A DNA stretch of 64,000 nt from an uncultured Litoreibacter sp. (GTDB lineage Bacteria; Pseudomonadota; Alphaproteobacteria; Rhodobacterales; Rhodobacteraceae): NCBI GenBank assembly GCA_947501685.1, contig CANMWQ010000001.1, positions 434,001-498,000 on the forward strand, read 5' to 3'. Positions 25,385 to 33,725 of this stretch are shown one piece after another (the stretch's first letter is position 1; every line of letters starts with the position of its first letter). Made by a program: the position numbers and the translations under genes. Under the pieces are notes generated by a model. It saw only the letters and a program-made list of their open reading frames with translations. It had not been told where the DNA came from and did no database searches.

Positions 25385-27162
25385 AGCGGCCAGAACACCA
25401 AAATCGCCGGGATCGACACCGCGACCACCAGAATTTCCAGCGGCAGCCCCATCCGCCAGTAATCGCCAAAACTATACCCGCCGGGCCCCAGAATAAGCGT
25501 GTTGTTCTTATGCCCAATCGGGGTGAGGAACGCACAGCTCGCAGCCACCGCCACGGCCATCAGGAACGGATCCGGGCTGACGCCCAAGGATTGCGCCATC
25601 TGAATGCCAATCGGGGCCGCGACAATGGCCGTTGCCGTGTTGTTCAACACGTCCGACAGGCTCATCGTCACCACCATCAGGATCGTCAGGATCGCCCAAG
25701 GCGGCATCCCTTCGGTCAGTGACACCAGCGAGCCTGCGATCAACTCCGTGCCGCCCGAGGCCTCCAAGGCCTGTCCCAGCGGGATCATTGAGCCGAGCAG
25801 CACCACGACGGGCCATTCTATGTGGTCATACAGCTCCGAGATCGGGATGATGCGCGCCAAAACGTAAGCCACCACCACGATGCCCAAAGCCACCGGCAGG
25901 TAGACCAACCCTATCGAGGCCGCCAGCACCGCCGCGCCAAACAGCCCGATGGCCAGCCACACCTTCTTGTCGTCGGTCACCACCAGACCGCGATCCGCCA
26001 AGGGAAGACAGCCCAGCCATTCGGTCACCGAATTGGCGTTCTCAGGCGCCACCAGCAGCAACAGGATGTCGCCCGTCTGCACCGGCGTTTTGCGCATCTG
26101 CGAGCGCACGGTTTTGCCCTGCCGCGAGATGCCCATCAGCACCGCCTGCTGCCGCCATGTCAGCCCCACCGCCTGCGCGGTCTTGCCGTTGATACGCGAC
26201 TGATCGGTCACCACCACCTCGATGACCGTCAGCCCTTCGCTCTCCGCGCGCAAAATGCCTTCGCGCTTGTCATCGGCAAATTGCAGCGACTTGGCCGCGC
26301 GGAACTCGTCCAGCGCGTCGGGCGTGGCCTCCAGCACCAACGCGTCGCCCGCGCCAATGACCCGGTTCTGCCCCGAGCCATAGCGCCGCTGCCCGCCCTG
26401 AATTATCCCGATCACCGCCACATCGGCCTTTTCGGCATCCTCATTCAGGCTGCTGACGCGCTGGCCAATCAACTTGCTGTCTTCCGGCACCACCAGCTCG
26501 GCAATATATTCGGCGTAATCCTCCATCGGGTCACCCGATTGGTGCTCGCCGGTCTTTTGCGGAATGAACCGCCAGCCGATCAGCGCCACAAATGCCAGTC
26601 CGGCAATCGCGGTGATGCCCCCCACAGGGGCAAAGTCGAACATCTTGAACGGCTCGCCCAGATTGTCCTGCCTGATGGAGGCAATGATGATATTGGGAGG
26701 CGTGCCGATCAGCGTCACCATGCCGCCCAAGATCGTGCAAAAACTCAACGGCATCAGCGACAGCGACGGCGCGCGGCCCGCCTTGCGCGCAGTCTGAATG
26801 TCCACTGGCATCAGCAAGGCCAAAGCCGCCACATTGTTCATGAAGGCCGACAAGACTCCGCCCACCACGCCCATCAACGCAATATGCGCCCCGAGCTTAC
26901 GCGACGCGTCCACCAGCGTGCGGGTGATCAAAAACACCGCCCCCGAACGCACCAGCCCGGCCGAGACCACGAGCACCAAAGCCACGACCAAAGTGGCCGC
27001 ATGGCCAAACCCCGCAAAGGCATTCTTGGTCTCCACCACGCCCAAAACCACGCCCAACATCAGCGCGGCAAAGGCCACAAGGTCATAGCGCCATCTGCCC
27101 CAAAGCAGCAACGCGAACACGCCAGCAAACAGCGCAAAGAGGATTATTTGATCTTGCGACAT
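25381..27162 (-). CDS. second SLC13-type permease with RCK_C domains
   Basis: A 593-aa protein of the same architecture as the one at 23120: N-terminal helices with GGMVTLIGTPPNIIIAS, two RCK_C domains in the middle (about residues 215-390; VVPEDSKLIGQRV and VTDQSRINGKTA), and C-terminal helices with SDVLNNTATAIVAAPIGI. Its substrate may be the same or a related anion. Sequence differs enough from the first copy to suggest old duplication or separate acquisition. It is transcribed convergently with the lipoprotein and shares overlapping stop codons with it (CTAA at 25381-25384). Confidence 0.88.
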   Translation of the reverse strand: MSQDQIILFALFAGVFALLLWGRWRYDLVAFAALMLGVVLGVVETKNAFAGFGHAATLVVALVLVVSAGLVRSGAVFLITRTLVDASRKLGAHIALMGVVGGVLSAFMNNVAALALLMPVDIQTARKAGRAPSLSLMPLSFCTILGGMVTLIGTPPNIIIASIRQDNLGEPFKMFDFAPVGGITAIAGLAFVALIGWRFIPQKTGEHQSGDPMEDYAEYIAELVVPEDSKLIGQRVSSLNEDAEKADVAVIGIIQGGQRRYGSGQNRVIGAGDALVLEATPDALDEFRAAKSLQFADDKREGILRAESEGLTVIEVVVTDQSRINGKTAQAVGLTWRQQAVLMGISRQGKTVRSQMRKTPVQTGDILLLLVAPENANSVTEWLGCLPLADRGLVVTDDKKVWLAIGLFGAAVLAASIGLVYLPVALGIVVVAYVLARIIPISELYDHIEWPVVVLLGSMIPLGQALEASGGTELIAGSLVSLTEGMPPWAILTILMVVTMSLSDVLNNTATAIVAAPIGIQMAQSLGVSPDPFLMAVAVAASCAFLTPIGHKNNTLILGPGGYSFGDYWRMGLPLEILVVAVSIPAILVFWPL

Positions 27163-27208
27163 GAGGATTTCTTTGGTCCAGTCGTTAGGTTATTTTTTGA
27201 GTGTCCAT

Positions 27209-27703
27209 ATGAGCCTGACCGAATTGCATTTTACCAGTGAATTTTTGGATATGTACCGCAGCAATGGCGGGCATGGCAGCATTTCGGATGATCAGTTTAG
27301 ACGTCGTGCGCGACGTGCGCGTTTGTCTCTGGATCATGAGTTCAGTCTCGGGGTCCCCGGTGCCTCGTTGATATACAGGAACGCAAATACCTCTCCTCAG
27401 AGGCGCTATGCGTTTTTGCCAACCGAATTCGGGCGACGGTTTTCCATGTTCGAGAATATCTGCGCGTTTGGGCAATTGGGCGTCGTCGATGCGCCTGCGG
27501 ATTACATGTGTATTGTGCCGTTTCAGAAGCTGTCGATTTCCTTCGTATGTGCCTATCTTCTTGAGCCCAGACCTCGGTTTTATTGCATTTTTCCAGGCGA
27601 AAAAATCGATTGTGAACAACGGCTTGCGCAATTTACGCCCCCCGCGGCCGCGATGCAGGTCCACAGATCGCTCAAGTCAGCGACACGTGCTCAAATCTCA
27701 TAA
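27209..27703 (+). CDS. hypothetical protein, divergent from permease
   Basis: A 164-aa protein I do not recognise. It is soluble, with an Arg-rich stretch (QFRRRARRARLSL near residue 30) and several Cys and aromatic residues in the middle. The ATG at 27209 was taken because the frame upstream to 27161 overlaps the first codon of the divergent permease. No clear ribosome site is visible, so the gene is less certain than its neighbours. Composition is somewhat AT-richer than surrounding genes. Confidence 0.5.
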   Translation: MSLTELHFTSEFLDMYRSNGGHGSISDDQFRRRARRARLSLDHEFSLGVPGASLIYRNANTSPQRRYAFLPTEFGRRFSMFENICAFGQLGVVDAPADYMCIVPFQKLSISFVCAYLLEPRPRFYCIFPGEKIDCEQRLAQFTPPAAAMQVHRSLKSATRAQIS

Positions 27704-27778
27704 CCTGAATTGGCGATGATCCTGCAAAGGCAGTGGAGATACGTGCTTGGGTCACAGGGGCAGCAGGGGGCGATATCT

Positions 27779-27804
27779 TTACACGTGCAAAATGACGCGT
27801 GTAA
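27779..27804. promoter_or_regulatory. inverted repeat upstream of the HTH gene
   Basis: Arms TTACACG (27779-27785) and CGTGTAA (27798-27804) separated by 12 bases. Related sequence occurs nearby as TGGTGACTTGTAAGGCAAC and TGATGACTTATAAATCAAC, so the segment holds an inverted repeat plus two imperfect direct repeats. It is a plausible operator for the HTH protein downstream. Confidence 0.5.
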
Positions 27805-27834
27805 GGTGGTGACTTGTAAGGCAACACTAAATTC

Positions 27835-27863
27835 TTGACTCATGCAAAGTGATGACTTATAAA
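27835..27863 (+). promoter_or_regulatory. strong sigma-70-type promoter of the HTH gene
   Basis: TTGACT (27835-27840), a 17-base spacer, and TATAAA (27858-27863), a near-consensus promoter, rare in this GC-rich genome. The start would be about 27870, 54 bases before the ATG chosen for the HTH gene. The imperfect repeats TGATGACTTATAAATCAAC lie across the -10 box, so a repressor bound there would block it. Confidence 0.8.
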
Positions 27864-27923
27864 TCAACAAAGGGCATCAAGCCTATATGGAGGAATCCAA
27901 GTGCAGATCAAAGGATTGAGGTT

Positions 27924-28424
27924 ATGGCAGAGCAGACAAACGAGCTTCGCTCGGGTGAAACTGGTGCGTTTGAAACCGACGCGTTCAGAATTGATTGGCA
28001 TGAGCCCGATTATGTGCCTGCGGCGGTTACGAGCGTTGGCATCGATGCCGATATTGACGCACCGGCCCCCTCGGAGGTTGCGGATGCGTTGGCTGTTTTA
28101 CCTGAAATTGATGCCTCTCAAACTGTGGTGGACCCGGCTGCATTTGATGCCATTGACGCAGAACTCACCTCGGATGAGCGGCGCGCGGATGTTAACGAGG
28201 TCGGCAAGGATCTCGCCCGTATTCTGGGGGCCAAACTGGTTGCAGAGATGCTTGAGGCCAGCCCTCTCAGCCTGCGAGAGATACATGAGCGCTACGGTTT
28301 TGACCATGCGGCCTTGTCGCGTATGGCGAATGGCAATTCCCGGACCGGCCCGACCCTCTGGAAGCTCTACGCATTGGCAGAAGCCCTTGGCTTTGCAATC
28401 CACCTGAAACTCGTCAAACGGTGA
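27924..28424 (+). CDS. helix-turn-helix regulatory protein
   Basis: A 166-aa protein with an acidic, probably disordered first 90 residues and a C-terminal Cro/CI-like HTH region (residues about 100-155; LSLREIHERYGFDHAALSRMANGN followed by LWKLYALAEALG). The ATG at 27924 has GGATTGAGG just upstream. The open frame back to 27849 runs into the promoter, which supports this start. The next gene starts inside its stop codon, so the pair resembles a small regulatory or toxin-antitoxin type module. It may bind the repeats upstream of its own promoter. Confidence 0.75.
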   Translation: MAEQTNELRSGETGAFETDAFRIDWHEPDYVPAAVTSVGIDADIDAPAPSEVADALAVLPEIDASQTVVDPAAFDAIDAELTSDERRADVNEVGKDLARILGAKLVAEMLEASPLSLREIHERYGFDHAALSRMANGNSRTGPTLWKLYALAEALGFAIHLKLVKR

Positions 28425-28711
28425 CGTTTGGGATGACCGCGTCGCAACTGGCGCAGCTGGAATGGGTGGGGGCCACGCTTTTGCTTGTGCCCGCGATTTT
28501 TAGCTTCCTGAAACTCTGTGTCGCGCGCTTTTATGAGCACGAAGCCAAAAGCATTACAGACCCTGCACGCAGGCAAATGGAGGCAGATGACGCCCGTCAG
28601 ATGGCCAGCACCGCCTCACTCTTTCCGTTTTGGGTCATGCTCATGCTCGGGGCAGGTCTGGCCGCGCAGCTCTGTGTCTTGATTGCAAAGGTCGGCATCG
28701 TCGCGCCATAG
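28421..28711 (+). CDS. small two-helix membrane protein coupled to the HTH gene
   Basis: A 96-aa protein starting at a GTG that overlaps the TGA of the HTH gene (28421-28424). It has two hydrophobic segments (about residues 14-33 and 67-90) around a charged, Met-rich loop with no recognised motif. Small bitopic proteins translationally coupled to a regulator are often its partner, for example as a toxin, an anti-regulator or a sensor, but no specific match is seen. Confidence 0.6.
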   Translation: MTFGMTASQLAQLEWVGATLLLVPAIFSFLKLCVARFYEHEAKSITDPARRQMEADDARQMASTASLFPFWVMLMLGAGLAAQLCVLIAKVGIVAP

Positions 28712-28951
28712 GCGCGCGCAGGCGCAGGGTTTCCCGTCATGCGACAGCCCCCGCAAGCCGTTCTCGCCGGGTTAACAAGTCCCAAATGAAAAGTCGATTG
28801 TTGAGCCAGAACAGAAGCTTGCGCCAATCCGACGCATGCGTCGCAGGGCGGAACACGACCCGGCAGACGGCTGCCGGAAACAGAAGATATTGCTCATTCC
28901 GGCCACCTTGGATAAGAAATGGTTCGGAAATTCAAAATCTCGGAGAGACCC

Positions 28952-29692
28952 ATGGCAGGCCACTCAAAATGGGCAAATATTCAACACCGCAAGGGGCGGC
29001 AGGACAAGCTGCGCTCCAAGCTGTTTTCGAAGCTCGCCAAGGAGATCACCGTGGCCGCCAAAATGGGCGACCCGGACCCCGATAAAAACCCGCGCCTGCG
29101 CCTCGCTGTCAAAGAGGCGAAAAGCCAATCCGTCCCCAAGGACGTGATCGACCGCGCCATCAAGAAATCCCAAGGCGGGGACGCTGAGAATTACGACGAA
29201 ATCCGCTATGAGGGCTACGGCCCCGGCGGCGTCGCGGTCATTGTTGAGACCATGACCGATAACAAGAACCGAACGGCCTCTACCGTGCGCTCGACCTTTT
29301 CGAAGAATGGCGGCAACCTCGGCGAAACCGGCTCCGTCGGATTTATGTTCGACCGCAAGGGCCAGGTGATCTACCCCGCCTCCGCGGGCGACGCTGACAC
29401 CGTCATGATGGCCGCCATCGAGGCCGGTGCCGAGGATTGCGAAACCACCGAGGACGGGCATGTTATCATTTGCGCCGACACCGACCTGAACACTGTCTCC
29501 ACCGCGCTGGAGGCCGAGCTGGGCGAGAGCGAGTCCACCAAGCTGATCTGGCAACCTACGACGACCACCGAGCTGGACCTTGAAGGCATGACCAAGCTGA
29601 TGAAGCTGGTCGACGCGCTGGAAGACGATGACGACGTCCAAACCGTCACCGCCAATTTTGAAGCCTCCGACGAGGTTATGGCCCAGCTTTAA
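28952..29692 (+). CDS. YebC/PmpR family transcriptional regulator
   Basis: A 246-aa protein of usual family length. The N-terminus ([17 protein letters not shown]) and the downstream segments [15 protein letters not shown] and FMFDRKGQV are diagnostic. Family members control quorum sensing and virulence genes in Pseudomonas and bind DNA or translating ribosomes; a role in relieving ribosome stalling has been reported for some members. The Met at 28952 begins the conserved motif and has a GGAGAGA ribosome site; the open frame to 28919 is not needed. It appears monocistronic. Confidence 0.95.
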   Translation: MAGHSKWANIQHRKGRQDKLRSKLFSKLAKEITVAAKMGDPDPDKNPRLRLAVKEAKSQSVPKDVIDRAIKKSQGGDAENYDEIRYEGYGPGGVAVIVETMTDNKNRTASTVRSTFSKNGGNLGETGSVGFMFDRKGQVIYPASAGDADTVMMAAIEAGAEDCETTEDGHVIICADTDLNTVSTALEAELGESESTKLIWQPTTTTELDLEGMTKLMKLVDALEDDDDVQTVTANFEASDEVMAQL

Positions 29693-29753
29693 GCGGGCTC
29701 CTGGTTGCGGGGCAATCGCGCAGGCTTGGCACATGTAGGACGGAAGGAACGAT

Positions 29754-30434
29754 ATGGATAAGGGCACGCGGACGGACCTGACGCTCGTCGAGCTATTGGC
29801 TTATGGCGTCATGCTGGCTGTGGTCGCCGCCGGGTTCTACATCGCAACCGTCGATGAGGATTATTTCAGAAATACCTTCATTCCCGAGGACGGCCTTCTT
29901 GAAACTGGAACGGCGGCGATGATTTTTGCAGCCGGGGTGATCGTCTTGCTGCGCTATTTCAGGGAACGCGGCACACATCCGCGGGCCTTTGCGATTTCCA
30001 GCTTCGTTCTGGTGTTCGTCTTCTTCTTTGTGGCGGGGGAAGAAATCTCATGGGGCCAGCGGATTTTCGGGATCGAGTCGGGCGATTTTTTCATTGAAAA
30101 CAACCGGCAAAACGAGACCAACCTGCACAATCTTGAGGTTTACGGCGTTAATCTGAACAAGCTGATCTTCTCCAAAGGGCTGGTGACATTTCTGGTCATC
30201 TTCTACCTGATCGTGCCACATTTTTTCAAAAAACGCGGCAAGCTGCACGACAAGCTGTCAAAACTCTACTTCCCGATCCCCAAACCGCATCATGGTTTTT
30301 TCATGCTGTTTATCGGCATCGTTATTGATCAGATCCCCTCGTCCAAGCGTGGCGAGCTGAACGAGGTGTGCCTGGGAATTTTTGCGCTTCTGCTGGTGCT
30401 CTACGCCCAGAATATCAAGGCGAGGAAAGAGTGA
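29754..30434 (+). CDS. integral membrane protein, first gene of a sialidase-like operon
   Basis: A 226-aa protein of about five hydrophobic segments. The conserved-looking stretch AGEEISWGQRIFG lies near residue 100, and ENNRQNETNLHNLEVYG follows, probably facing outside. No family name is assigned. It overlaps the next gene by four bases and so shares its transcript. It may be part of a secretion or anchoring system for the sialidase-like protein. Confidence 0.8.
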   Translation: MDKGTRTDLTLVELLAYGVMLAVVAAGFYIATVDEDYFRNTFIPEDGLLETGTAAMIFAAGVIVLLRYFRERGTHPRAFAISSFVLVFVFFFVAGEEISWGQRIFGIESGDFFIENNRQNETNLHNLEVYGVNLNKLIFSKGLVTFLVIFYLIVPHFFKKRGKLHDKLSKLYFPIPKPHHGFFMLFIGIVIDQIPSSKRGELNEVCLGIFALLLVLYAQNIKARKE

Positions 30435-31567
30435 GCCCAGCCAAGCGCGTGCAGCTTCTTGCTGCGATTTCGGTCTCGGTCGCGCTCAGTTGCGTCGCCT
30501 GGCTGCAAGCGGATGAGCTGTCTTGGGTCTTTGCCTTTGAAGAGCCCACAGCCACCCAAGAGCCCGCCTTCTTTGAGACCATCCTCGACTATAAAGCGCC
30601 GTCCGGTGTGGCCCATGCCGTGTCGGCAAGCCTGTTTGAGGGGCGGTTTGATCTGCATTGGTTCGAGGGGACGCGCGAGTCTCATGAAGATGTTGTAATC
30701 AAACGCGCGCAATTCGAACTGGACGCTGGCCAGAGCTGGGTGCCGGGTCCGGTGGACACGTTTCTGAGCCGCCATGACATGGCCAAACTCAGCCAGCCGC
30801 ATCAGGCCATCTGGTCGCTTGGTAACACCATTCAATTACGGCCGGGCTCGACGTCGCAGCTGACCACAATTGTCTCTGTCGGCGGCTGGGCCGCTGCCGC
30901 AATTGCCAAGGTGGATATTGAACAAAACACCATAAAGAAGGTCCGGAAGCTCCGGCTCTCCCCGATGTTCAACAGGTCGCATCTGGTGCGCAATGAGGTC
31001 GTGGAATATGAGGACGGGACCCTCGCCATTCCAGCCTATTTCGAGCTTGGAAATTCATTTGGTGTCTTTGTCCGTCTGGATGACGCGTATCAAGTCCATG
31101 ACAAAAGTCGTATGAGCGAGGGGCGCGTCGCAATCCAGCCCGACGTCGTGGTGACCGGGCCGCAAAGCGCTGTGGCCCTGATGCGCAACTTCGACAAGAC
31201 CTCCAATCAGCTCGTCGCAACATGGACCGAGGATGGCGGACAAAGCTGGAGCCCGGTAGAGTTCCTCGATCTGCCCAACCCCAACGCGCCGGTCGCCGCC
31301 GTGCTGACGCATCGCAATGGGATCCTGATGGCCTATAATGATGACCCACATCACGGGCATACGCTGTCGCTCGGCCTCTCAAAAGATGAGGGCCGGACCT
31401 GGACCGCGATTGCGCAGCTTGAAAATGGGGAGGGGAATGTGCGCTACCCTGAGATCAGACAGCTCCAGAACGGGCAATACATGCTCGCCTATTCGGTGGG
31501 TTCCAAAACGGGCATCCGCGCGCATGTGTTCAACGAGGCATGGATCGAAGAGCAATATGGGCGTTGA
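30431..31567 (+). CDS. sialidase-like (BNR/Asp-box) secreted protein
   Basis: A 378-aa protein starting at a GTG (30431) inside the stop of the membrane protein gene. The first 25 residues look like a signal peptide or anchor. The body is a beta-propeller with Asp-boxes: TEDGGQSW near residue 284 and SKDEGRTW near residue 335. Exo-alpha-sialidase-like proteins cleave or bind sugars at the surface. The catalytic Arg triad was not verified here, so it may be non-enzymatic. It overlaps the next membrane gene by 11 bases, forming a compact three-gene operon. Confidence 0.75.
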   Translation: MSPAKRVQLLAAISVSVALSCVAWLQADELSWVFAFEEPTATQEPAFFETILDYKAPSGVAHAVSASLFEGRFDLHWFEGTRESHEDVVIKRAQFELDAGQSWVPGPVDTFLSRHDMAKLSQPHQAIWSLGNTIQLRPGSTSQLTTIVSVGGWAAAAIAKVDIEQNTIKKVRKLRLSPMFNRSHLVRNEVVEYEDGTLAIPAYFELGNSFGVFVRLDDAYQVHDKSRMSEGRVAIQPDVVVTGPQSAVALMRNFDKTSNQLVATWTEDGGQSWSPVEFLDLPNPNAPVAAVLTHRNGILMAYNDDPHHGHTLSLGLSKDEGRTWTAIAQLENGEGNVRYPEIRQLQNGQYMLAYSVGSKTGIRAHVFNEAWIEEQYGR

Positions 31568-32123
31568 TCTTCTGGGCTGGGTTGTCGTCGCGTTCTGGAG
31601 CGCGTTCCGTGTATCGAACTGGGTCGTCTCTGGGCGGCCCGCGCTGATGCTCGCCGGGGTGGCTGCGCTGCTCAGCGCGCTGCCGATAGTCTCCGGCCTG
31701 ATGGTTGCGGTTCTGGCCCCGTTTGGCCTGCTCCTGCCCGCCCTCGCCATACGCGACGTGCTCGGCCGCATAGGCCTGCGCGTGGAGCGGTTTCACCCTC
31801 TTGAGGTCCTGCTGGCCCTCGCAGTCCTCACCCTGTTTATCGCCTCTTCAATCGGGGTTTTCCCCTTCGATCCCTACCGTCTTGGCTACGGGGTTCTGGT
31901 CCCGGCTATTGTCAGTCTCTGCCTCGTGGTCTGGACCGTGCTGCGCCATCACTGGCTGATCCTGATCGCGATCCTCGCCGCACAAATGCTCTGGGTGCTG
32001 GGGGCCTATGGCAACAATTTTTTCGACCACCTGTTTCACGCGCTGATCGTGCCGTGCTGTGCCATCTGGCTGGTGTGTTGGGGCGTTCAGTCAATCTGGA
32101 GGCGTCGCGATGCGCCAGCGTGA
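31557..32123 (+). CDS. hydrophobic membrane protein, third gene of the sialidase-like operon
   Basis: A 188-aa, very hydrophobic protein with about six segments (residues 5-20, 28-55, 82-100, 108-130, 133-150 and 160-178). The start at 31557 overlaps the sialidase-like gene by 11 bases. No family recognised. It probably works with the other two proteins in the envelope. Confidence 0.72.
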   Translation: MGVDLLGWVVVAFWSAFRVSNWVVSGRPALMLAGVAALLSALPIVSGLMVAVLAPFGLLLPALAIRDVLGRIGLRVERFHPLEVLLALAVLTLFIASSIGVFPFDPYRLGYGVLVPAIVSLCLVVWTVLRHHWLILIAILAAQMLWVLGAYGNNFFDHLFHALIVPCCAIWLVCWGVQSIWRRRDAPA

Positions 32124-32147
32124 TGACATGCCCCAACAGGCTGCCCC

Positions 32148-32750
32148 ATGACCGCCGCCATCGCGGGCTTTACGCTCAGCTTCTCTTTGATCCTCGCCAT
32201 CGGATCGCAAAACGCCTTCGTTCTGCGCCAAGGCATCCGCCGCGCGCATGTGCTACCGATTGTGCTGACCTGCGCCATCTCCGACGCGCTGCTGATTGCG
32301 GCAGGTGTCGGCGGCTTTGGGCGGCTGGCAGAGCTCGCCCCGTGGTTCGCCCCCGCCATGCGCTACGGCGGGGCGGCGTTTCTGTTTGTCTACGGGTTGC
32401 TCTCCTTCCGCTCAGCTTGGCGCGGGAATGACGGGTTGCAGGCCGCAGAGCAGGGGGCGGGCTCGCTGGCGGCTGCCATCGGCACCTGTCTGGCGCTCAC
32501 TTGGCTGAACCCGCATGTCTATCTGGATACGGTGGTCTTGCTGGGCTCCATCTCCGCGCAATATCCGGGCGAGCGGCTGCAATTCGGGGCAGGGGCCATC
32601 GCGGCGTCCTTCGTCTTCTTTTTCAGCCTCGGCTTCGGCGCGCGCATGCTGGCGCCGCTTTTTGCCAAGCCCCGCGCTTGGCAGGTGCTTGATGTGATCG
32701 TCGGGCTGGTCATGTGGGCCATCGCCGCGAGCCTGATTTTCAGCCATTGA
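32148..32750 (+). CDS. LysE/ArgO-family amino-acid exporter
   Basis: A 200-aa protein with the LysE/RhtB pattern: TLSFSLILAIGSQNAFVLRQGIRRAHV at the start and TWLNPHVYLDTVVLLGS in the middle, in a frame of five to six helices. It exports basic amino acids (arginine or lysine) or similar compounds across the inner membrane. The nearest upstream gene ends 24 bases away. Confidence 0.9.
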   Translation: MTAAIAGFTLSFSLILAIGSQNAFVLRQGIRRAHVLPIVLTCAISDALLIAAGVGGFGRLAELAPWFAPAMRYGGAAFLFVYGLLSFRSAWRGNDGLQAAEQGAGSLAAAIGTCLALTWLNPHVYLDTVVLLGSISAQYPGERLQFGAGAIAASFVFFFSLGFGARMLAPLFAKPRAWQVLDVIVGLVMWAIAASLIFSH

Positions 32751-32798
32751 CGCCCTTTGCCCTTGCAGAGCCTGCGCGCCGCCTGTCTGAATGCCCCC

Positions 32799-33701
32799 AT
32801 GGATGCACATAAACAAAACCCGGTGCTTGGGGTCTTTTGGATGCTGGTCACTGGCGTGCTGTTCGTGGCCGTCACGGCGGTGGTCAAATATGTGGGTGAT
32901 GGCCTTCCTGCCGCGGAGGCCGCCTTCCTGCGCTACCTCCTTGGTCTCGTTTTCCTGATCCCGATGCTGCCCGCCATGCGCGCGGCCAAGCTCACCCCGC
33001 GCATCTACAAGGTCTTCGCCTTTCGCGGCGTGGTGCATTCGCTGGGCGTGACGCTGTGGTTTTACGCGATGACGCGCATCTCCATCGCGGAGGTCACCTC
33101 GATGAATTACCTCAACCCGGTCTATGTCACCATTGCCGCCGCCGTGTTTCTGGGCGAGAAACTCGCATTTCGCCGCATCCTCGCAATCATCGCGGCGCTG
33201 ATTGGTGCCATGATCATCCTGCGCCCCGGTTTCCGCGAGCTCAATTCCGGCCATGTCGCCATGCTCTTTGCTGCTGTGCTCTTTGCAGGCTCCTATCTCA
33301 GCGCCAAGATCACCGCAGACGAGGTGTCGCCCGCGGTGGTGGTCTTCATGCTGTCGGTTACGGTCACCATCGGGCTGGCCCCCATGGCTTGGGCCGTCTG
33401 GATCCCGCCAACATGGGCCCAAATTGGTTGGATGTTCGTCCTCGCGATCCTCGCCACGGGCGGGCATTACACCATGACGCTGGCCTTCGCCTGCGCGCCC
33501 CTGACCGTGACCCAACCCGTCTACTTTTTGCAACTCGTCTGGGCCGTGCTTTTGGGCTGGCTCGCCTTTAACGAGCCGGTGGACGTCTATGTGGTCGCAG
33601 GAGGCCTCTTGATCGTGGCCGCCGTCAGCTTCATGACGTGGCGCGAACATGTGCTCAAACGCCGTGCCACGACACCTGCGGCCTCAGCGACAAAAGTATA
33701 A
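32799..33701 (+). CDS. EamA-family (DMT) permease
   Basis: A 300-aa inner-membrane protein with ten hydrophobic helices and two EamA repeats (FRGVVHSLGVTLWFYAM in the first, FACAPLTVTQPVYFLQLVW in the second). It lies 24 bases before the choline-sulfatase gene on the same strand. If cotranscribed it might move choline, choline sulfate or a product, but this is speculative. The ATG at 32799 directly starts the first helix region. A different paralogue occurs at 22182. Confidence 0.85.
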   Translation: MDAHKQNPVLGVFWMLVTGVLFVAVTAVVKYVGDGLPAAEAAFLRYLLGLVFLIPMLPAMRAAKLTPRIYKVFAFRGVVHSLGVTLWFYAMTRISIAEVTSMNYLNPVYVTIAAAVFLGEKLAFRRILAIIAALIGAMIILRPGFRELNSGHVAMLFAAVLFAGSYLSAKITADEVSPAVVVFMLSVTVTIGLAPMAWAVWIPPTWAQIGWMFVLAILATGGHYTMTLAFACAPLTVTQPVYFLQLVWAVLLGWLAFNEPVDVYVVAGGLLIVAAVSFMTWREHVLKRRATTPAASATKV

Positions 33702-33725
33702 ACCGCGCAAAAAGAGGAGGGTCCC

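Noticed and set aside
25822-27240. 472-aa open frame on the plus strand
   Set aside because: Antisense to the second SLC13 permease, low-complexity His/Arg/Gln translation.
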